Positions 35,725 to 48,958 of a DNA stretch of 64,000 nucleotides are shown piece after piece. The stretch comes from Culex pipiens pallens (taxonomy: Eukaryota > Arthropoda > Insecta > Diptera > Culicidae): positions 72,964,100 to 73,028,099 of the forward strand of contig NC_068939.1 in the NCBI RefSeq assembly GCF_016801865.2. Reading direction: 5' to 3'. Each line of letters opens with the position of its first letter. Position 1 is the stretch's first letter. The notes beneath the pieces were generated by a model. It saw only the letters and a program-made list of their open reading frames with translations, ran no database searches and was not told where the DNA came from. Both the position numbers and the translations under genes were made by a program.

Positions 35725-37160
35725 GCTCACTGAACCCTTAGTGTTACTTGATACTACATCTGAAATGCCGACGTTGACGCCCAGGTTCCTTTTAGAAGGC
35801 TTCTATATGACGTTGCTTTTGGCCTGCCAGTTGAGTGCATAATTTGCATTCTTTTTTGAAGGTTTTTGCCAGTGATTATTTTTTTTTTCAAATATAATTA
35901 ACAAAAATGTTACTGTTTTAAGCTACTTAATCGAAAATGCGTTGTAAATTATTTTTCAGTTTTTATCATATGACATTAAATCTAGTCTAACCATAAGATC
36001 ACACTGCGCTATGCGCCGCTCCCTGGCGTCAGCCGAAGAGATTTGGCTACAAGTGACGAACCCGCCTCCCGTCTTTCCATGCTCCTCGCCAGAGATTTCG
36101 TCTGGATCAGAAACATTCCAAATTAATATTTTATACACGTTTGATTTATTTCAATCCTCATTTGTACCCTTCATCATTTGAAATCTTATTCTTTCTTTCC
36201 TTATTTCTCCCTTGTTTTGTTGGATATTGATGACCCAGGTATTAAAACAAAAGCCAGCCCAAACTGTGAAACGATAAATATCAATGAAAACGTACAACCC
36301 CCTTTCGGGCCGTCGTCCAAAAACGTCCGTCGACGTGAAACATAAAACGTTATTACCGAGCTGGCGCCTAACTCTTCGCCACGAGAACCCACGGGGCAGT
36401 TACGGGCCGAAGCTACCTTTTTCGGACGACTGGTCCACGATCGCTGGCGCTGCTGGTTCCCCGGAATCGCGCTCACGGGGCCAATTGTGGAATTTATTTT
36501 TAATTTTTCAATTTTCGGAAATTATTGCCCGCGGAGTTCTGGGATTTTGTGTGGTGGTGCTCAACCAAACACCTTCGTACTCGATAATTATCCTGTAAAA
36601 TAATAGATGATTGTCAAAAAAAAAAGTGCTCGAAATCACCGACCACAAACAACGCACAAAGGGGGAAACACAAATCCCAAATTTAAGCTTGTTAAGCAGC
36701 CCGGAATAATGCCCCACGTCGTACGTAAGAAACAAACAAACCAACCAACTAAAAAAAAAGTGAGAATAAAACAAAATATCCAATAATTTCGACTGATTTC
36801 TACGCCTTTTTGTAGCCGGAGCAGCAGCAGCAGTCCCAAAACCAGCCAGTCTCATCTTTGAGGCGCGTAATAGACATACCACAAATCAGTTAAGTTAATA
36901 CCAGATCTCTGATTGAGTTGATTGTTTTACCCCCAAGTATTAGCTCACATCATTGTTTGTGGATTTGCTGTGGCTCGCTCGTCGGAGCTGATCATCGACG
37001 CCACCACCTCGAAGTATGAGCAGCGTCAGCCGAGGGATCCTTCCCAGCATGGTCAGGGGTGTATTTGGGATTTAAGAATGTCGAATACTACTGAAATGTG
37101 TGTTTATAAATTAGTTTTTAACAACAGCTTTTGGCAAGTTTATGTAAGCTGATTTCAAAT
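35725..37160. other. Unique intronic island (candidate regulatory DNA)
   Basis: Unique GC-richer DNA at about 35995-36120, 36290-36490 and 36830-37060, including GCAGCAGCAGCAG near 36822. No recognisable exon. Open frames of up to 124 codons have no known motifs. Confidence 0.4.
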
Positions 37161-38744
37161 AAAAAAAAATGAAATGATTGTTTTTAATTGAGAAATTCAC
37201 AATGAAAACTTGTTTATGTCTTTCTCAAATGCTTAGTATGATATTTATACATTAAAAGCTGACATTGAAAATCAAATGACGAAACTTTCACATAGATCAT
37301 AGATCATAGATTGTTTTAGTTGATTAGACTTCTTTTAAAGATTTAAATAAAAATTTGCTCGCTGACTTTTCGGGACATGTTTGCAGCGGTCTTAAAAATC
37401 CAATAAGAATGTTCAAAACATCAATATAAGAAAACGCAAAGCAGTTTGAGCTATTTTATTTCTCAACCTCTGTAAAATTTATTAAAATAACGATGCACAA
37501 ATTGCATATAACGTAAGGAAAATTTCAAAAATGGATATATTGATTTTAAATCAAGTTATTTATTCAAATTGGTTCAAAAAGAAATTTTTTGGGCAATTTG
37601 CAGTGTTTCATAACTGTATGATATTATTAATAACGAATGTCAAAAAGAGGCTATGAATGGAATTTTGCCTAATTAATTTTTGCAATACTCAAATTTTTGA
37701 ATTTATAAATTTATCTGATGAAAGTTCTATAAAATTTCACATGTCGATTTTATAATGGACGTTTTATTACTAAAAGTTGAATTTCCAAAATATTTTTTTT
37801 TTATTTTTCTATTTTTTATATATTTTAGAAAACAAAAATATGCATCATTTTAGAAAACTAAAATACACATCAAAATCAGGTACAAGAGATATGAATTATT
37901 GAAAAAAAAAAGATTTTTTAGAAATAAATCTAAAATATTACAAAACTAATCTCAAAAATAGTTTTTAGATGCATATTTTTTTTGCAATTTAAAAATACTT
38001 TTTTGCAATTCCGTTGTGAAACTACTTACTTTTTCTGTCATTCTTGAACGACAAAATAGCCTATTTTTCTGTTTCAAATATAACAGAATCGAATAGCAAC
38101 ACTTTTCAAAATAAATGCTGAAAAGTTCTACTTATCAGCACTTGTTTCGAAAAGTAACACTTTTCAACATTTTTTTTGATTTAAACGATTTATTGACAAA
38201 ATACATGAAAATTTGACTTAAAGTTTTACTCAATGGGTGTTATTCGGAATTGCAAAAAATGTTGTATGGAACTCGTTGCAAAACTTGATTTTTTCAGCAC
38301 TCTTCGTATTTATTCAACTCGGTGAACCTCGTTGGATAAATGTACGACTCGTGCTGAAAAAATCCTCTTTTTGCAACTTGTTACATAAACTACTATAAAC
38401 TATATACTGAAAAGCTGATAAAATTTTCTACAATTTTCCTATTTTGACTTTGTTGATCGGACTGCTGGTAGCTGATATAAACTAAAAAGCTTTGCGTAGT
38501 TATTGGTGTCATATTATTAATCCTCCTTTTTCTACTCACAATATCTCGGAAACTTTTGTGAAATTTTCTGCTTCTCTTATAACCAATAAAATATAATTCG
38601 AAATAATTCATTTTTTTGAATAGAGAGTAACCTTTTGAAAAATCTCTTATTTTTGATATTTTTAAATGTTTGGCTAGATATTAAAAATTTGATTTTTTTT
38701 TAAATAGCAGAAAATTGAAAAAAAAATCATAAAGGTTTCATATA
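37161..38744. other. AT-rich intronic DNA, nothing recognised
   Basis: Long A/T-rich stretch with many poly-A/T runs and no coding potential. The 38150-38600 part has the wording of a diverged repeat but no partner copy in the window. Confidence 0.5.
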
Positions 38745-39149
38745 CAGTCCAGGCTCGATTATCCGAAGTTCCATTAACTGAAACCTGCTTTGCTGCTTTT
38801 TTCTATAAAAAATAATTTCAATAAGACTTCGATTAATCGAATCACGAACAAAAAACAAACATTTTTTTTCTTACTTTAAACATCAAATTCGATTTAAGTT
38901 AATTAAATTTGAATGAGTGATTGCAAATCAAACTAAAAAAATATATATTTTTTCAATATTTCATCTTAGTCATTTTGGTCGCCATCTTGAAGTTAACAAC
39001 TCTAAATCTTTTTAGAGTAGTTTTGGGGGTCATACTTAAGATCAACAATCAAAAATAAGATAATGAGAAAAATGCGATTCGATTATCTGAAGTTTCGATT
39101 ATCAGAAGTGAAACTTTGCCAAAGCCTTCTGATAATCGAGTCTGAACTG
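38745..39149. mobile_element. TA-flanked mariner-type MITE, copy 1
   Basis: Ends CAGTCCAGGCTCGATTATC and GATAATCGAGTCTGAACTG are inverted, with TA on both sides (38743-38744, 39150-39151). The interior contains the complement of GTATGACCCC and the phrase GGTCGCCATCTTGAAGTTAA, shared with the broken copy at 45918-52960. A related fragment, not bounded by termini, follows directly at 39160-39350. Non-coding. Confidence 0.8.
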
Positions 39150-39647
39150 TACTAAATTTTCTTATTTTTAATATCAAATTCGAGTTTTGTGACCCTATTT
39201 TAGTAAAAACTTGAATGGTGAATTGCCTTAAAAATTACCAAATTTGTTTCTCCATAATTTTATCACATCCATTTTGATCGTCATCTTAAATTTAGGAATT
39301 CTAAATCACATTAGAGTAATTTGGGGTCATACAGAAGTTTGACATTTTTTTGTTAAACAGCGGATCAGCCAAATAAAAAAAGTGATTTTGATGAACTAGA
39401 CGCGGGTAATTTAAAAAATATATTGATTTTGCTTATCAATTGTTATAATAAAAACTATACAAAAAGTTCGCAAACATAATCATGATGGCAGAAGCTGAAA
39501 TAGTACTTATTTTTCCAATATATTGTTCAGAAAATAAGATATTTATTTTAAACGCATTGCTTTTCATTTAACAAACACTCAAACCGTCACCCTACATATC
39601 AAGAGAAATTAACACTTAAAAAAGCGGAAAGCAAAACCTTAAAAATG

Positions 39648-40934
39648 CCGCCAACTCACACAGCAGTTGCTCCGACCCCTCTTCGATTTGCGTGAAACTT
39701 TGTCCTAAGGGGTAACTTTTGCCCCTGATCACGAATCCGAGGTCCGTTTTTTGATATCTCGTGACGGAGGGGCGGTACGACCCCTTCCATTTTTGAACAT
39801 GCGAAAAAAGAGGTGTTTTTCAATAATTTACAGCCTGAAACGGTGATGAGATAGAAATTTGGTGTCAAAGGGACTTTTATGTAAAATTAGACGCCCGATT
39901 TGATGGCGTACTCAGAATTCCGAAAAAAACGTATTTTTCATCAAAAAAAACACTAAAAAAGTTTTAAAAATTCTCCCATTTTCCATTACTTGACTGTAAT
40001 TTTTTTGGAACATGTCATTTTAAGGGAAATTTAATGTTCTTTTCGAATCTACATTGACCCAGAAGGGTCATTTTTTCATTTTGAACAAAATTTTTCATTT
40101 TAAAATTTCGTGTTTTTTCTAACTTTGCAGGGTTATTTTTTAGAGTGTAAAAATGTTCTACAAAGTTGTAGAACAGACAATTATAAAAAATTTATATATA
40201 ACCATAAGGGGTTTGCTTATAAACATCACGAGTTATCGCGATTTTACGAAAAAAAGTTTTGAAAAAGTTGGTCGTTGTCGATCATGGCCGTTCATCGTCA
40301 CCCACGACAGACGCGGACGACGAAACAAAGAGAAACGCAAAAAGAACTTTTTCATAACTTGATGGTTATAAGCAAACCCCTTATCATTATATATCAAAAT
40401 TTTTATAATTGTCTGCGCTACAACTTTGTAGAACATTATAACACTCTGCAAAGTTAGAAAAAGCACGAAATTTTAAAATGAAAAATTTTGTTCTAAATGA
40501 AAAAAGACCCTTCTGGGTCAATGTAGATTCGAAAAGTACATTAAATTTCCCTTAAAATGACATGTTCCAGAATTTTATACAGTCGAGTAACGGAAAATGG
40601 GAAAACTTTTTTAGTGTTTTTTTAGATGAAAAATACGTTTTTTCGGAATTCTGAGTACACCTTCAAATCGGGCGTCTAATTTTACATAAAAGTCCCTTTG
40701 ACACCAAATTTCTATCTCATCACCGTTTCAGGCTGCAAATTATTGAAAAACACCTCTTTTTACGCATGTTCAAAAATGGAAGGGGTCGTACCGCCCCTCC
40801 GTCACGAGATATCAAAAAACGGACCTCGGATTCGTGATCAGGGACAAAAGTTACCCCTTAGGACAAAGTTTCACGCAAATCGAAGTGGGGTCGGGGCAAC
40901 TTTTACCGATTTCCTGTGAGTTGGTAGAGAATTA
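39648..40934. mobile_element. Foldback element FB4, copy 1
   Basis: Two arms of about 620 bp in inverted orientation (CCGCCAACTCACACAGCAG at the left, CTGTGAGTTGGTAGAGAATT at the right) surround a loop of about 110 bp at 40271-40350 rich in ACGACG-like words. The arms contain AAGGGGTCGTACCGCCCCTC and its complement. The outermost GGGTAATTCTC seen in copy 2 (62318-63669) is missing on the left. Open frames inside are artefacts of arm sequence. Confidence 0.8.
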
Positions 40935-42240
40935 ACATGATATCAAATGTTTGATAATCCAAGCAGCAAAAATCTGGAACGGAAACAATTTTTTTTTTCA
41001 TTCTCTTCCTACATAATTTAAATAAATTTTTGAATGTAATAGAGAGATAAGTCCACAATTCAATTATAATATTCGGTTTCAAGCAAGACTACACCTCTGC
41101 TCAGCACTACGCCTTTTCCTCCCCAAAGGCCATTCCTCGAACCACCCCCACGAAAGAGGCCAGACCCCAGCCAACAACAGCAACAACATCGCCTCACAAC
41201 TTGGAAGGAAAATTGTTTTACTTCTAATCAAATCATCACCGGTAATTGTAATTCGAATGTGTTGATTGTATGTAATTTTCAACACTTTTTAATGAGCAAT
41301 TATACACAGCTTCGAAATAATGTGGATAATACGTTCGGTTTTGCTGTTTTCGTGGAGTTGGACTTGAGCCCAAATTATAGCCTCGTGAATCTATCACACT
41401 GCTGCTGGGGGATTACGAGCTGCTGGTGAGGCCCAATTTGATCGATCCACCACACACTATCAGGCGAGAGAGTTGGTTGCAACAGCTCCGTCTCAACAAG
41501 CAGCAATGACCAAATCAGGCCCAATTTGGACAGTGGCCAGGCCTATTATTCGCCAATAATCAAATCCAAAACAAAAGGAAAATTAAAAAATAAGCTCTCC
41601 AATATTACCTCGTCTGAATCGTGATGCTGCTCACCATAAAGTGAGGGAGAAACTTCCCAGTGAGGCTCGCCAGAAATTGGTTGGAAAACGGAACTAAGTC
41701 CAAACGAAGTGAACGACTCTATTTTCTGGAGAAGTTCTCAGAATAAAAAGTGTGTGGGAGCCAGCTGATTGATTCTATTTAGCGTTTCATTTATTTCTGT
41801 TATTTTCCAATTTGGCCCCCCTTTATCGACCAATCAACTACTGTTCTAGGAACTTCCCTTTCTCTGACTGACTAATTGGGACGTGTTACATCCGAACGTG
41901 GAACATTCTTGTGGGAAATTCTAATTCACACACCGGGACTTTGCTGCTAAAAACAGCCACTAAGAATGCCTCGCTATGCTAAACTGTTGCTGGTCGAGCA
42001 GTGATTATCCAACATTTAAGGAGAAGCGATTATTTGGCCGTTCCGTTTTGCGTGGGAGTTGTGGGGAAATTCGCATAATGTGTTTGATTAGGTTAGATTT
42101 TAGGGTAATCAAGAAAGAATTTTACCCAGTTTAAGCAAGCGTGAGAATAGAACTATTTGGAACGAATATGCCGTTTGATTTTCCTGCAAAAATTGTAGGA
42201 AAAAGTAAAAAGTTACACGATAAATGTACATGTACCGTAA
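40935..42240. other. Unique intronic island (candidate regulatory DNA)
   Basis: Non-repetitive, moderately GC-rich sequence at 41080-42070, with CAACAACAGCAACAACA near 41173. No recognisable exon or RNA gene. Confidence 0.4.
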
Positions 42241-42639
42241 AACTGGGTGACTTTGATAACCGGGGTGACTTTGAGGTTTGAGATTTTTCCGCAAAATGAA
42301 GAGTACACATTAAATACGTATGGAATGGCATGGAATCATTCTGACCGTGATAGAGAAGTGTTCAAAGTACTCTTAGAAGAAGTTTTCATAAAATTTTGAA
42401 AAGTGTAAAAAGTGAGTTGACTTTAATAAAGAAAATGTTGATAAATAGCATTATTTTAATATTCTGAAAGTGTCATGATTTTCTCAATGAACATGGTTTC
42501 GAATCGGGAAATGGAATGCATTTTCGGATTCTTTGGACAATTTTCCGCTAGGAGATGGTGAAATAAGTTTGTAAATAATTGATGTTATATGTTTCTGAAA
42601 CAAAATTAAAAAATCTACCAATTTATAGGCATTTTTAGT

Positions 42640-43545
42640 AGAACCATAATATTGAATGTTTGGCCCTTTTAAAATGTTAGTCTTGATTCAAAAAAATTCA
42701 AAATATTGTTTTCGAAAAGATGTAAAGTACTTTTCGATTGCAAATTCAATTTTGCATAAAAAATTGAGGTCAAATTTTTTTTTATATAATACTTCGATTT
42801 CCAAAAATCAATATTTTTTCAAAAATTCATAACTCGGCGGCAGATTTTTTGACCATACTTCTCTATAGCTTAAAAGTTGCGGGTTTTTGTCTTCTAAAAC
42901 ATTTAAAAAAATCTCGAAAATAAAAAAAACCGTATTTTGGGAAATTGAGTTTTTATGAAAAAAAAAATTAATAAAAAAATCGGCAATTTTTTTCCGTGTA
43001 TCATATTTGTTTCTCAATAGTCCTCAACAATACCTACAACTCAGATCAGAAAATTCACTCAAAAGTTACACTGCCCATGTTCGCATAAATGTCCCATATG
43101 GAAAAACAGCAAGCTGAGAAAAACGCATTTGAAGTTTGTCCCATATATAAGGCTCCGTGTTAAGTTTTCGCGGAAAAACTGGATTTTCTTCTGATTTCTA
43201 GAACAAAGTACTGGATGTTATAGGCTCTTTTGAAAGAGCACACGATTTTGAACCAAACTGCATCAATAACTCGAAATCGATGAAAATGCATATGGGACAT
43301 TTATGCGATCAAGGGCAGTACAGCTGTTTAAATATTAACGTACAGTTTTTGTATGGACAGCTGCCAAAATTGTATGGAGACTTGTATGGGATAACCAATG
43401 ACACAAAATAGTTTCTTTGGTCATAGCAATGTTTGAGCCAAAACAAAAAATACAAAAAATAAAAATGATCGAAATCGGCCGATTCGCAGAGAATTGCTCA
43501 GGAGAGAGTTAAAATCTTCGTAAAAAGGCTACATTATTTGTGGAT
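42640..43545. mobile_element. FB2 foldback right-arm fragment, interrupted
   Basis: Corresponds to the right arm of 58340-60213, from ATTGTTTTCGAAAAGAT through AATTCATAACTCGG and ATACCTACAACT to TTTTTGTATGGACAGCTGCC and GAGAATTGCTCAG. It is split by the TA-flanked element at 43069-43318. Confidence 0.7.
43069..43318. mobile_element. 250-bp TA-flanked MITE with an empty-site paralogue
   Basis: Inverted ends CACTGCCCATGTTCGCATAA and the GCGATCAAGGGCAG side, with ATAAATGTCCCATATGG inside both; TA on each side (43067-43068, 43319-43320). The uninterrupted paralogous sequence near 60018 reads CAAAAGATACAGA with a single TA, confirming TA target duplication. Related to 15510-15943. Confidence 0.85.
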
Positions 43546-44860
43546 GGTGCCTTATTCAGGGCTTACAATTTCTTATGAGGTCAAATCTGATAATTTTATC
43601 ATTTTTTTTTAAATGTGTTTATTTATTTAATTTTGGTATTTTATCATTTGGTATTACCTACCGCTTGTTCCCATATCCAACAATTTAATTATTCCATTAT
43701 CAACAACTACCACATGTGTTCCTTGCCACCCAACTGGTTCGAAAGTGATGCAATTTTATGCTGCACCAACCACATAATAGCTCATCCCCTCAATTCAAGC
43801 CCTCAACACGCCAAAAACACTGCTTGCCGGTTGGCCTTTTCGGAAAACGACCTGAGGAAAATTACCCAGCGAAAGAAGCGAAAAACCAACAAAACCAAAA
43901 CCAAAGTCTCCTCCACTTAAACGAGGTCTGACTGGACTGGGTGCAGAGAGCCGAGCGAGAAAACAGCAATGTACTACATCACTGAAAATTTGTGAAAACG
44001 TATCATTAAAATTGATTTGTAGCGATGAAATAATAATTTAGGAAAGGCCCCCACCCCATCTCCACTACGTCAGAAATTATACCCAACCTCGATGGACTCG
44101 TCGTCTTCTCCAAGTCTTTTTGGTTTAACTGTCTTTAAGGGTGGTGCTTTCTTAACCCTGCTGTTCTTCTTAAGTTTTTTTTTATTTTTGTTAGTAATTT
44201 ATCAGTTTTATTTAATTTCATTTAAAAATCGATTAAATATCAAAAAAGTATAAAAAATTAAACTTGTTTGATCCACCAAGGGTTAAGACCAAGTACATTG
44301 AAGAAGTTATTTGGCCACGTCCTCGCAAGCGCAGAACCATGGCCAATTCGTGCCCAGGCCCGTCCGCCGGTGGATGGTTTTGTTGGTTTTTCGTCCGATT
44401 TTGGACACACACACACGCACATCAGCTGGGGAGCCACGGGGCCAGTCTGGTTGAAGGCGCTTTCACAAATTATGCTGCGCCGTTTTATTGGCGTTCCGGG
44501 CCACACGTCACGCCAGACCTTGATGGCAGCTCGTTGGCGGGTTTTCGGTGATGTTGTTGTGGCAACGGAATTGTCTCTCCCAATATCTCGTTTACAGCGC
44601 TAATTTCTCGTGATATGTTTGGGGAACGGTTGGTGTGATGGTTTAGGAAAGGTACTGAAAGTTGAAAATTTGTTTCTTTAAAAGTTAAATAAGAAGAAAA
44701 TTTTAGAATGTATCATTTTCAATAAAAATATCATGTTGAGCAAAACTATGCTAGAGTTTCATTTGAAAAGGTACTTTAAACAAAAAGAATCTCAAAGCTC
44801 TTATATCCTTTTCAAAAACAACTCTAGAAATCTTTTATCAAAGCAGCGATATCGATAATT
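43546..44860. other. Unique intronic island (candidate regulatory DNA)
   Basis: Non-repetitive sequence with a GC-rich part at 44280-44600 and a CACACACACACGCACA stretch near 44406. Overlapping open frames of 80-110 codons at 44258-44603 lie on both strands and match no family, so no gene is called. Confidence 0.4.
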
Positions 44861-45260
44861 TTAAGTTCTGGACTAATAATTCAAAAGGGCCAAGAACTCA
44901 ATGTTACGCCCTTTTGAAATGTTAGTCATGATTTCAATGCTTTAAAATTTTTTTTTCGAAAAGAGCAAATATTTCTCAATAGCTTTTTTTACATTGAAAA
45001 TTGGATCATTAAGCTGAGATATTGGCAATAGAAAATGGGGAGCTATTTTGGTGAGACAGATTTTGGTAAATTTATGTCAAATCGTCATGTCAAATGAATC
45101 GGAAATCTCTTCTCAAGATACAGAATTTCATACATTTACATACCCATTTTGTAAGGAAAAAATATGATGCAAAATTACCTCTTTTGTCACAGGGAATGCA
45201 TCGAGCTTTATAAAACAAAAATGCAAGGAAAAGTTAATTTGCAAAATCATAGATTTTCAA
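44860..45260. mobile_element. FB2 foldback fragment
   Basis: Contains TGTTACGCCCTTTTGAAATG, TTAGTCATGATTTCAA, TTTCGAAAAGA and GAGATATTGGCAATAGAAAA in the order seen across the centre of 58340-60213. Diverged and incomplete. Confidence 0.55.
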
Positions 45261-45366
45261 CCTTCCAAAACACAACAAAACTACAAACAGTTTATTAATT
45301 GAATCACTCAAAAAATTATAAATAAAAAGCATTCAAAAGTCAATAAGCACTGAATTAACCCTCTTA

Positions 45367-45516
45367 CACTGAAATAAAAAAAAGTACCAAATTCCTAAAT
45401 TCTAGGAATTTTGCCACTTTTCCTTATTTAGTAATCGGGATTTTTGGATTACTTAATGAGGAATGGAGGCAAAATTCCTAGAATTTAGGAATTTGGTACT
45501 TTTTTATATTTCAGTG
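45367..45516. mobile_element. 150-bp palindromic TA-flanked MITE
   Basis: CACTGAAATA and TATTTCAGTG are at the ends, with long inverted arms containing AAGTACCAAATTCCTAAATT. TA lies at 45365-45366; on the right TA occurs two bases out (45519-45520). The element folds almost completely into a hairpin. Confidence 0.7.
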
Positions 45517-46917
45517 TGTATCAATTTTTCACGATTTGTATCATTCTTGAATTCAATAAATCATTTTGAAATGCTTTTGCTTACAAAAACTTAACTTCTC
45601 TTGTTTTTATTGTTATTTTTATTGAAAAAATCTCAAAATTTCACTAAAGTTTCAACTTTTTACATTGAAAATCGTACCAATAGTTTCCGAGGTATCGTCA
45701 GTTGAAAATTATAGGCTTATTAGATGACACTTTAAGAAATTCATTTTCATCGATTTGAATTCTTTGTGACCCTGTATTTCTCAGCCTTCCAAATATATAT
45801 TTTTAGAGGAGGTTTTCTTTCTTTAAAAAACCTAAAAAAAAATCGATAATTTATACCTAAAAGTAGCTATAACTTGGATACGGAACATTTTATCAAAAAA
45901 AAAAAAAAATCAACTTACAGTCCAGACTCGATTATCCTAAGGCCTTGGAAAAATTACACTTCGGATTTCAGAATCGCGGATAATCAAATCAAAAACAAAA
46001 CATTTTTTTCGTTGTCTTATTTTTGAGAGCAGAGTTTAAGTATGACCCCTGAACTACGCTAAAGTGATTAAGAGGCAGTATTTGTAAATATTGCTCGGTT
46101 TGTTCTAGAGGTCGTATCAAGTTGCTCCGATTTGGATGAAACTTTCAGCATTTCGTCAGCTGTGTGCTATCTTGTGACATAGACCATTTGGTACTTTTCG
46201 AGAAAAACGATTTTTAAAGTTTGAGGTTGAATATTTTCACAACAATACATGATAAACTATTTTTGAATACAGCGATCTGTTCGTATACTAACGATGAACA
46301 AACGCTCCAAGTATGGACTAATTTAGTGAAACCTACTAAAAGTTACAGTATAAAATGTAACTAAAAATCTGAAAAGCACGTGTCACAAGTGTGTTTTGAA
46401 AGTAAAAATGTACTACGTGTCACAAGTGTGCACAGAATTCCCATACAAAATTAAATAAGCTCAAATCAATAGTTTAGTTAAGTTAAACAATAGTTTTTGA
46501 AATTTTTATGATAAGATTACCTTGAAACAACGGTAAGCAATCAAAATGTTTAGAAAACGAGGAAAATTTTTTCGCTTTTCCGAAGTTTTCCACGATTTTT
46601 TAATGAGCAATAATAAAAATTCTCTTAAATTATCTAAAATATTTTAAAAAATATTAAAATAAGCTCAATCCAAAAAAAATGAGTCATATTCATAGTAGTG
46701 CAATAAAATAAATTATCAGAAAATGATGAAAATCAAGGAAAACCAAAGATTTTCCCATGGCAAACACAAAATCCATGATGGAAAATTAAATCATTCAAGA
46801 CACAAACCTTTTTCAGATTTATAGCACGTTCTGTAAATCACCGTGTCACAAGAGTGCACTTCAAATAAATGAAGAACATGTACTACGTGTCACAAAAGAG
46901 TTTCAAAGGGATTATGG

Positions 46918-48958
46918 TCGTTGTCACAAGAGTACCACCAATATGTTGATGGGTTTGTATGGTCGTTGTCACAAGTGTGCAACAAATATTACAATGGTAG
47001 TTTGTATGGTCGTTGTCACAAGTGTGCAACAAATATTTTGGTAGGAGTTTGTATGGTCGTTGTCACAAGTGTGCCACGAATATTTTGGTAGGAGTTTGTA
47101 TGGTCGTTGTCACAAGTGTGCCACGAATATTTCGATGGAAGTTTGTATGGTCGTTGTCACAAGTGTGCAACAAATATTTTGGTAGGAGTTTGTATGGTCG
47201 TTGTCACAAGTGTGCCACGAATATTTTGGTAGGAGTTTGTATGGTCGTTGTCACAAGTGTGCCACGAATATTTCGATGGAAGTTTGTATGGTCGTTGTCA
47301 CAAGTGTGCAACAAATATTTTGGTAGGAGTTTGTATGGTCGTTGTCACAAGTGTGCAACAAATATTTCGATGGAAGTTTGTATGGTCGTTGTCACAAGTG
47401 TGCAACAAATATTTCAATGGTAGTTTGTATGGTCGTTGTCACAAGTGTGCAACAAATATTTTGATGGTAGTTTGTATGGTCGTTGTCACAAGTGTGCAAC
47501 AAATATTTCGATGGAAGTTTGTATGGTCGTTGTCACAAGTGTGCAACAAATATTTCGATGGAAGTTTGTATGGTCGTTGTCACAAGTGTGCCACGAATAT
47601 TTTGGTAGGAGTTTGTATGGTCGTTGTCACAAGTGTGCAACAAATATTTTGATGGTAGTTTGTATGGTCGTTGTCACAAGTGTGCCACGAATATTTCGAT
47701 GGAAGTTTGTATGGTCGTTGTCACAAGTGTGCAACAAATATTTTGATAGGAGTTTGTATGGTCGTTGTCACAAGTGTGCAACAAATATTTTGGTAGGAGT
47801 TTGTATGGTCGTTGTCACAAGTGTGCCACGAATATTTTGGTAGGAGTTTGTATGGTCGTTGTCACAAGTGTGCCACGAATATTTCGATGGAAGTTTGTAT
47901 GGTCGTTGTCACAAGTGTGCAACAAATATTTTGATAGGAGTTTGTATGGTCGTTGTCACAAGTGTGCCACGAATATTTTGGTAGGAGTTTGTATGGTCGT
48001 TGTCACAAGTGTGCAACAAATATTTTGATGGTAGTTTGTATGGTCGTTGTCACAAGTGTGCAATGGATATTTTGGTAGGAGTTTGTATGGTCGTTGTCAC
48101 AAGTGTGCAACAAATATTTTGATGGTAGTTTGTATGGTCGTTGTCACAAGTGTGCAACAAATATTTTGGTAGGAGTTTGTATGGTCGTTGTCACAAGTGT
48201 GCAACAAATATTTTGATAGGAGTTTGTATGGTCGTTGTCACAAGTGTGCCACGAATATTTCGATGGAAGTTTGTATGGTCGTTGTCACAAGTGTGCAACA
48301 AATATTTCAATGGTAGTTTGTATGGTCGTTGTCACAAGTGTGCAACAAATATTTTGATGGTAGTTTGTATGGTCGTTGTCACAAGTGTGCAACAAATATT
48401 TCGATGGAAGTTTGTATGGTCGTTGTCACAAGTGTGCAACAAATATTTCGATGGAAGTTTGTATGGTCGTTGTCACAAGTGTGCCACGAATATTTTGGTA
48501 GGAGTTTGTATGGTCGTTGTCACAAGTGTGCAACAAATATTTCAATGGTAGTTTGTATGGTCGTTGTCACAAGTGTGCCACGAATATTTTGGTAGGAGTT
48601 TGTATGGTCGTTGTCACAAGTGTGCAACAAATATTTCAATGGTAGTTTGTATGGTCGTTGTCACAAGTGTGCAACAAATATTTTGATGGTAGTTTGTATG
48701 GTCGTTGTCACAAGTGTGCAATGGATATTTTGGTAGGAGTTTGTATGGTCGTTGTCACAAGTGTGCAACAAATTTTTTGATGGTAGTTTGTATGGTCGTT
48801 GTCACAAGTGTGCAAAAAATATTTTGGTAGGAGTTTGTATGGTCGTTGTCACAAGTGTGCAACAAATATTTTGATAGGAGTTTGTATGGTCGTTGTCACA
48901 AGTGTGCCACGAATATTTTGGTAGGAGTTTGTATGGTCGTTGTCACAAGTGTGCCACC
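46918..48958. repeat. 47-bp tandem array, plus orientation, about 43 units
   Basis: Each unit is TGGTCGTTGTCACAAGTGTG followed by a variable CAACAAATATTTTGGTAGGA-like part and GTTTGTA, 47 bp in all. Variants (AACAAAT/CACGAAT/AATGGAT; TTTGGTAGGAG/TTCGATGGAAG/TTTGATGGTAG) are shuffled. A block of at least five units at about 47400-47630 recurs 893 bp (19 units) downstream, and the rare AATGGAT variant recurs at 658 bp (14 units). Long open frames here are artefacts of the repeat. Confidence 0.95.

Noticed and set aside
36508..36882. 124-codon minus-strand frame with hydrophobic stretch
   Set aside because: Low-complexity hydrophobic residues from AT-rich DNA, no signal peptide or family match, and it spans poly-A/T runs.
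47013..48595. Several open frames of 87-136 codons in the 47-bp array (MSQVCNKYFG... type), and similar ones on the minus strand at 50511-50962
   Set aside because: They are translations of the tandem repeat cycling through three frames; no start context, no domain, and the same peptide appears on the opposite strand of the inverted array.
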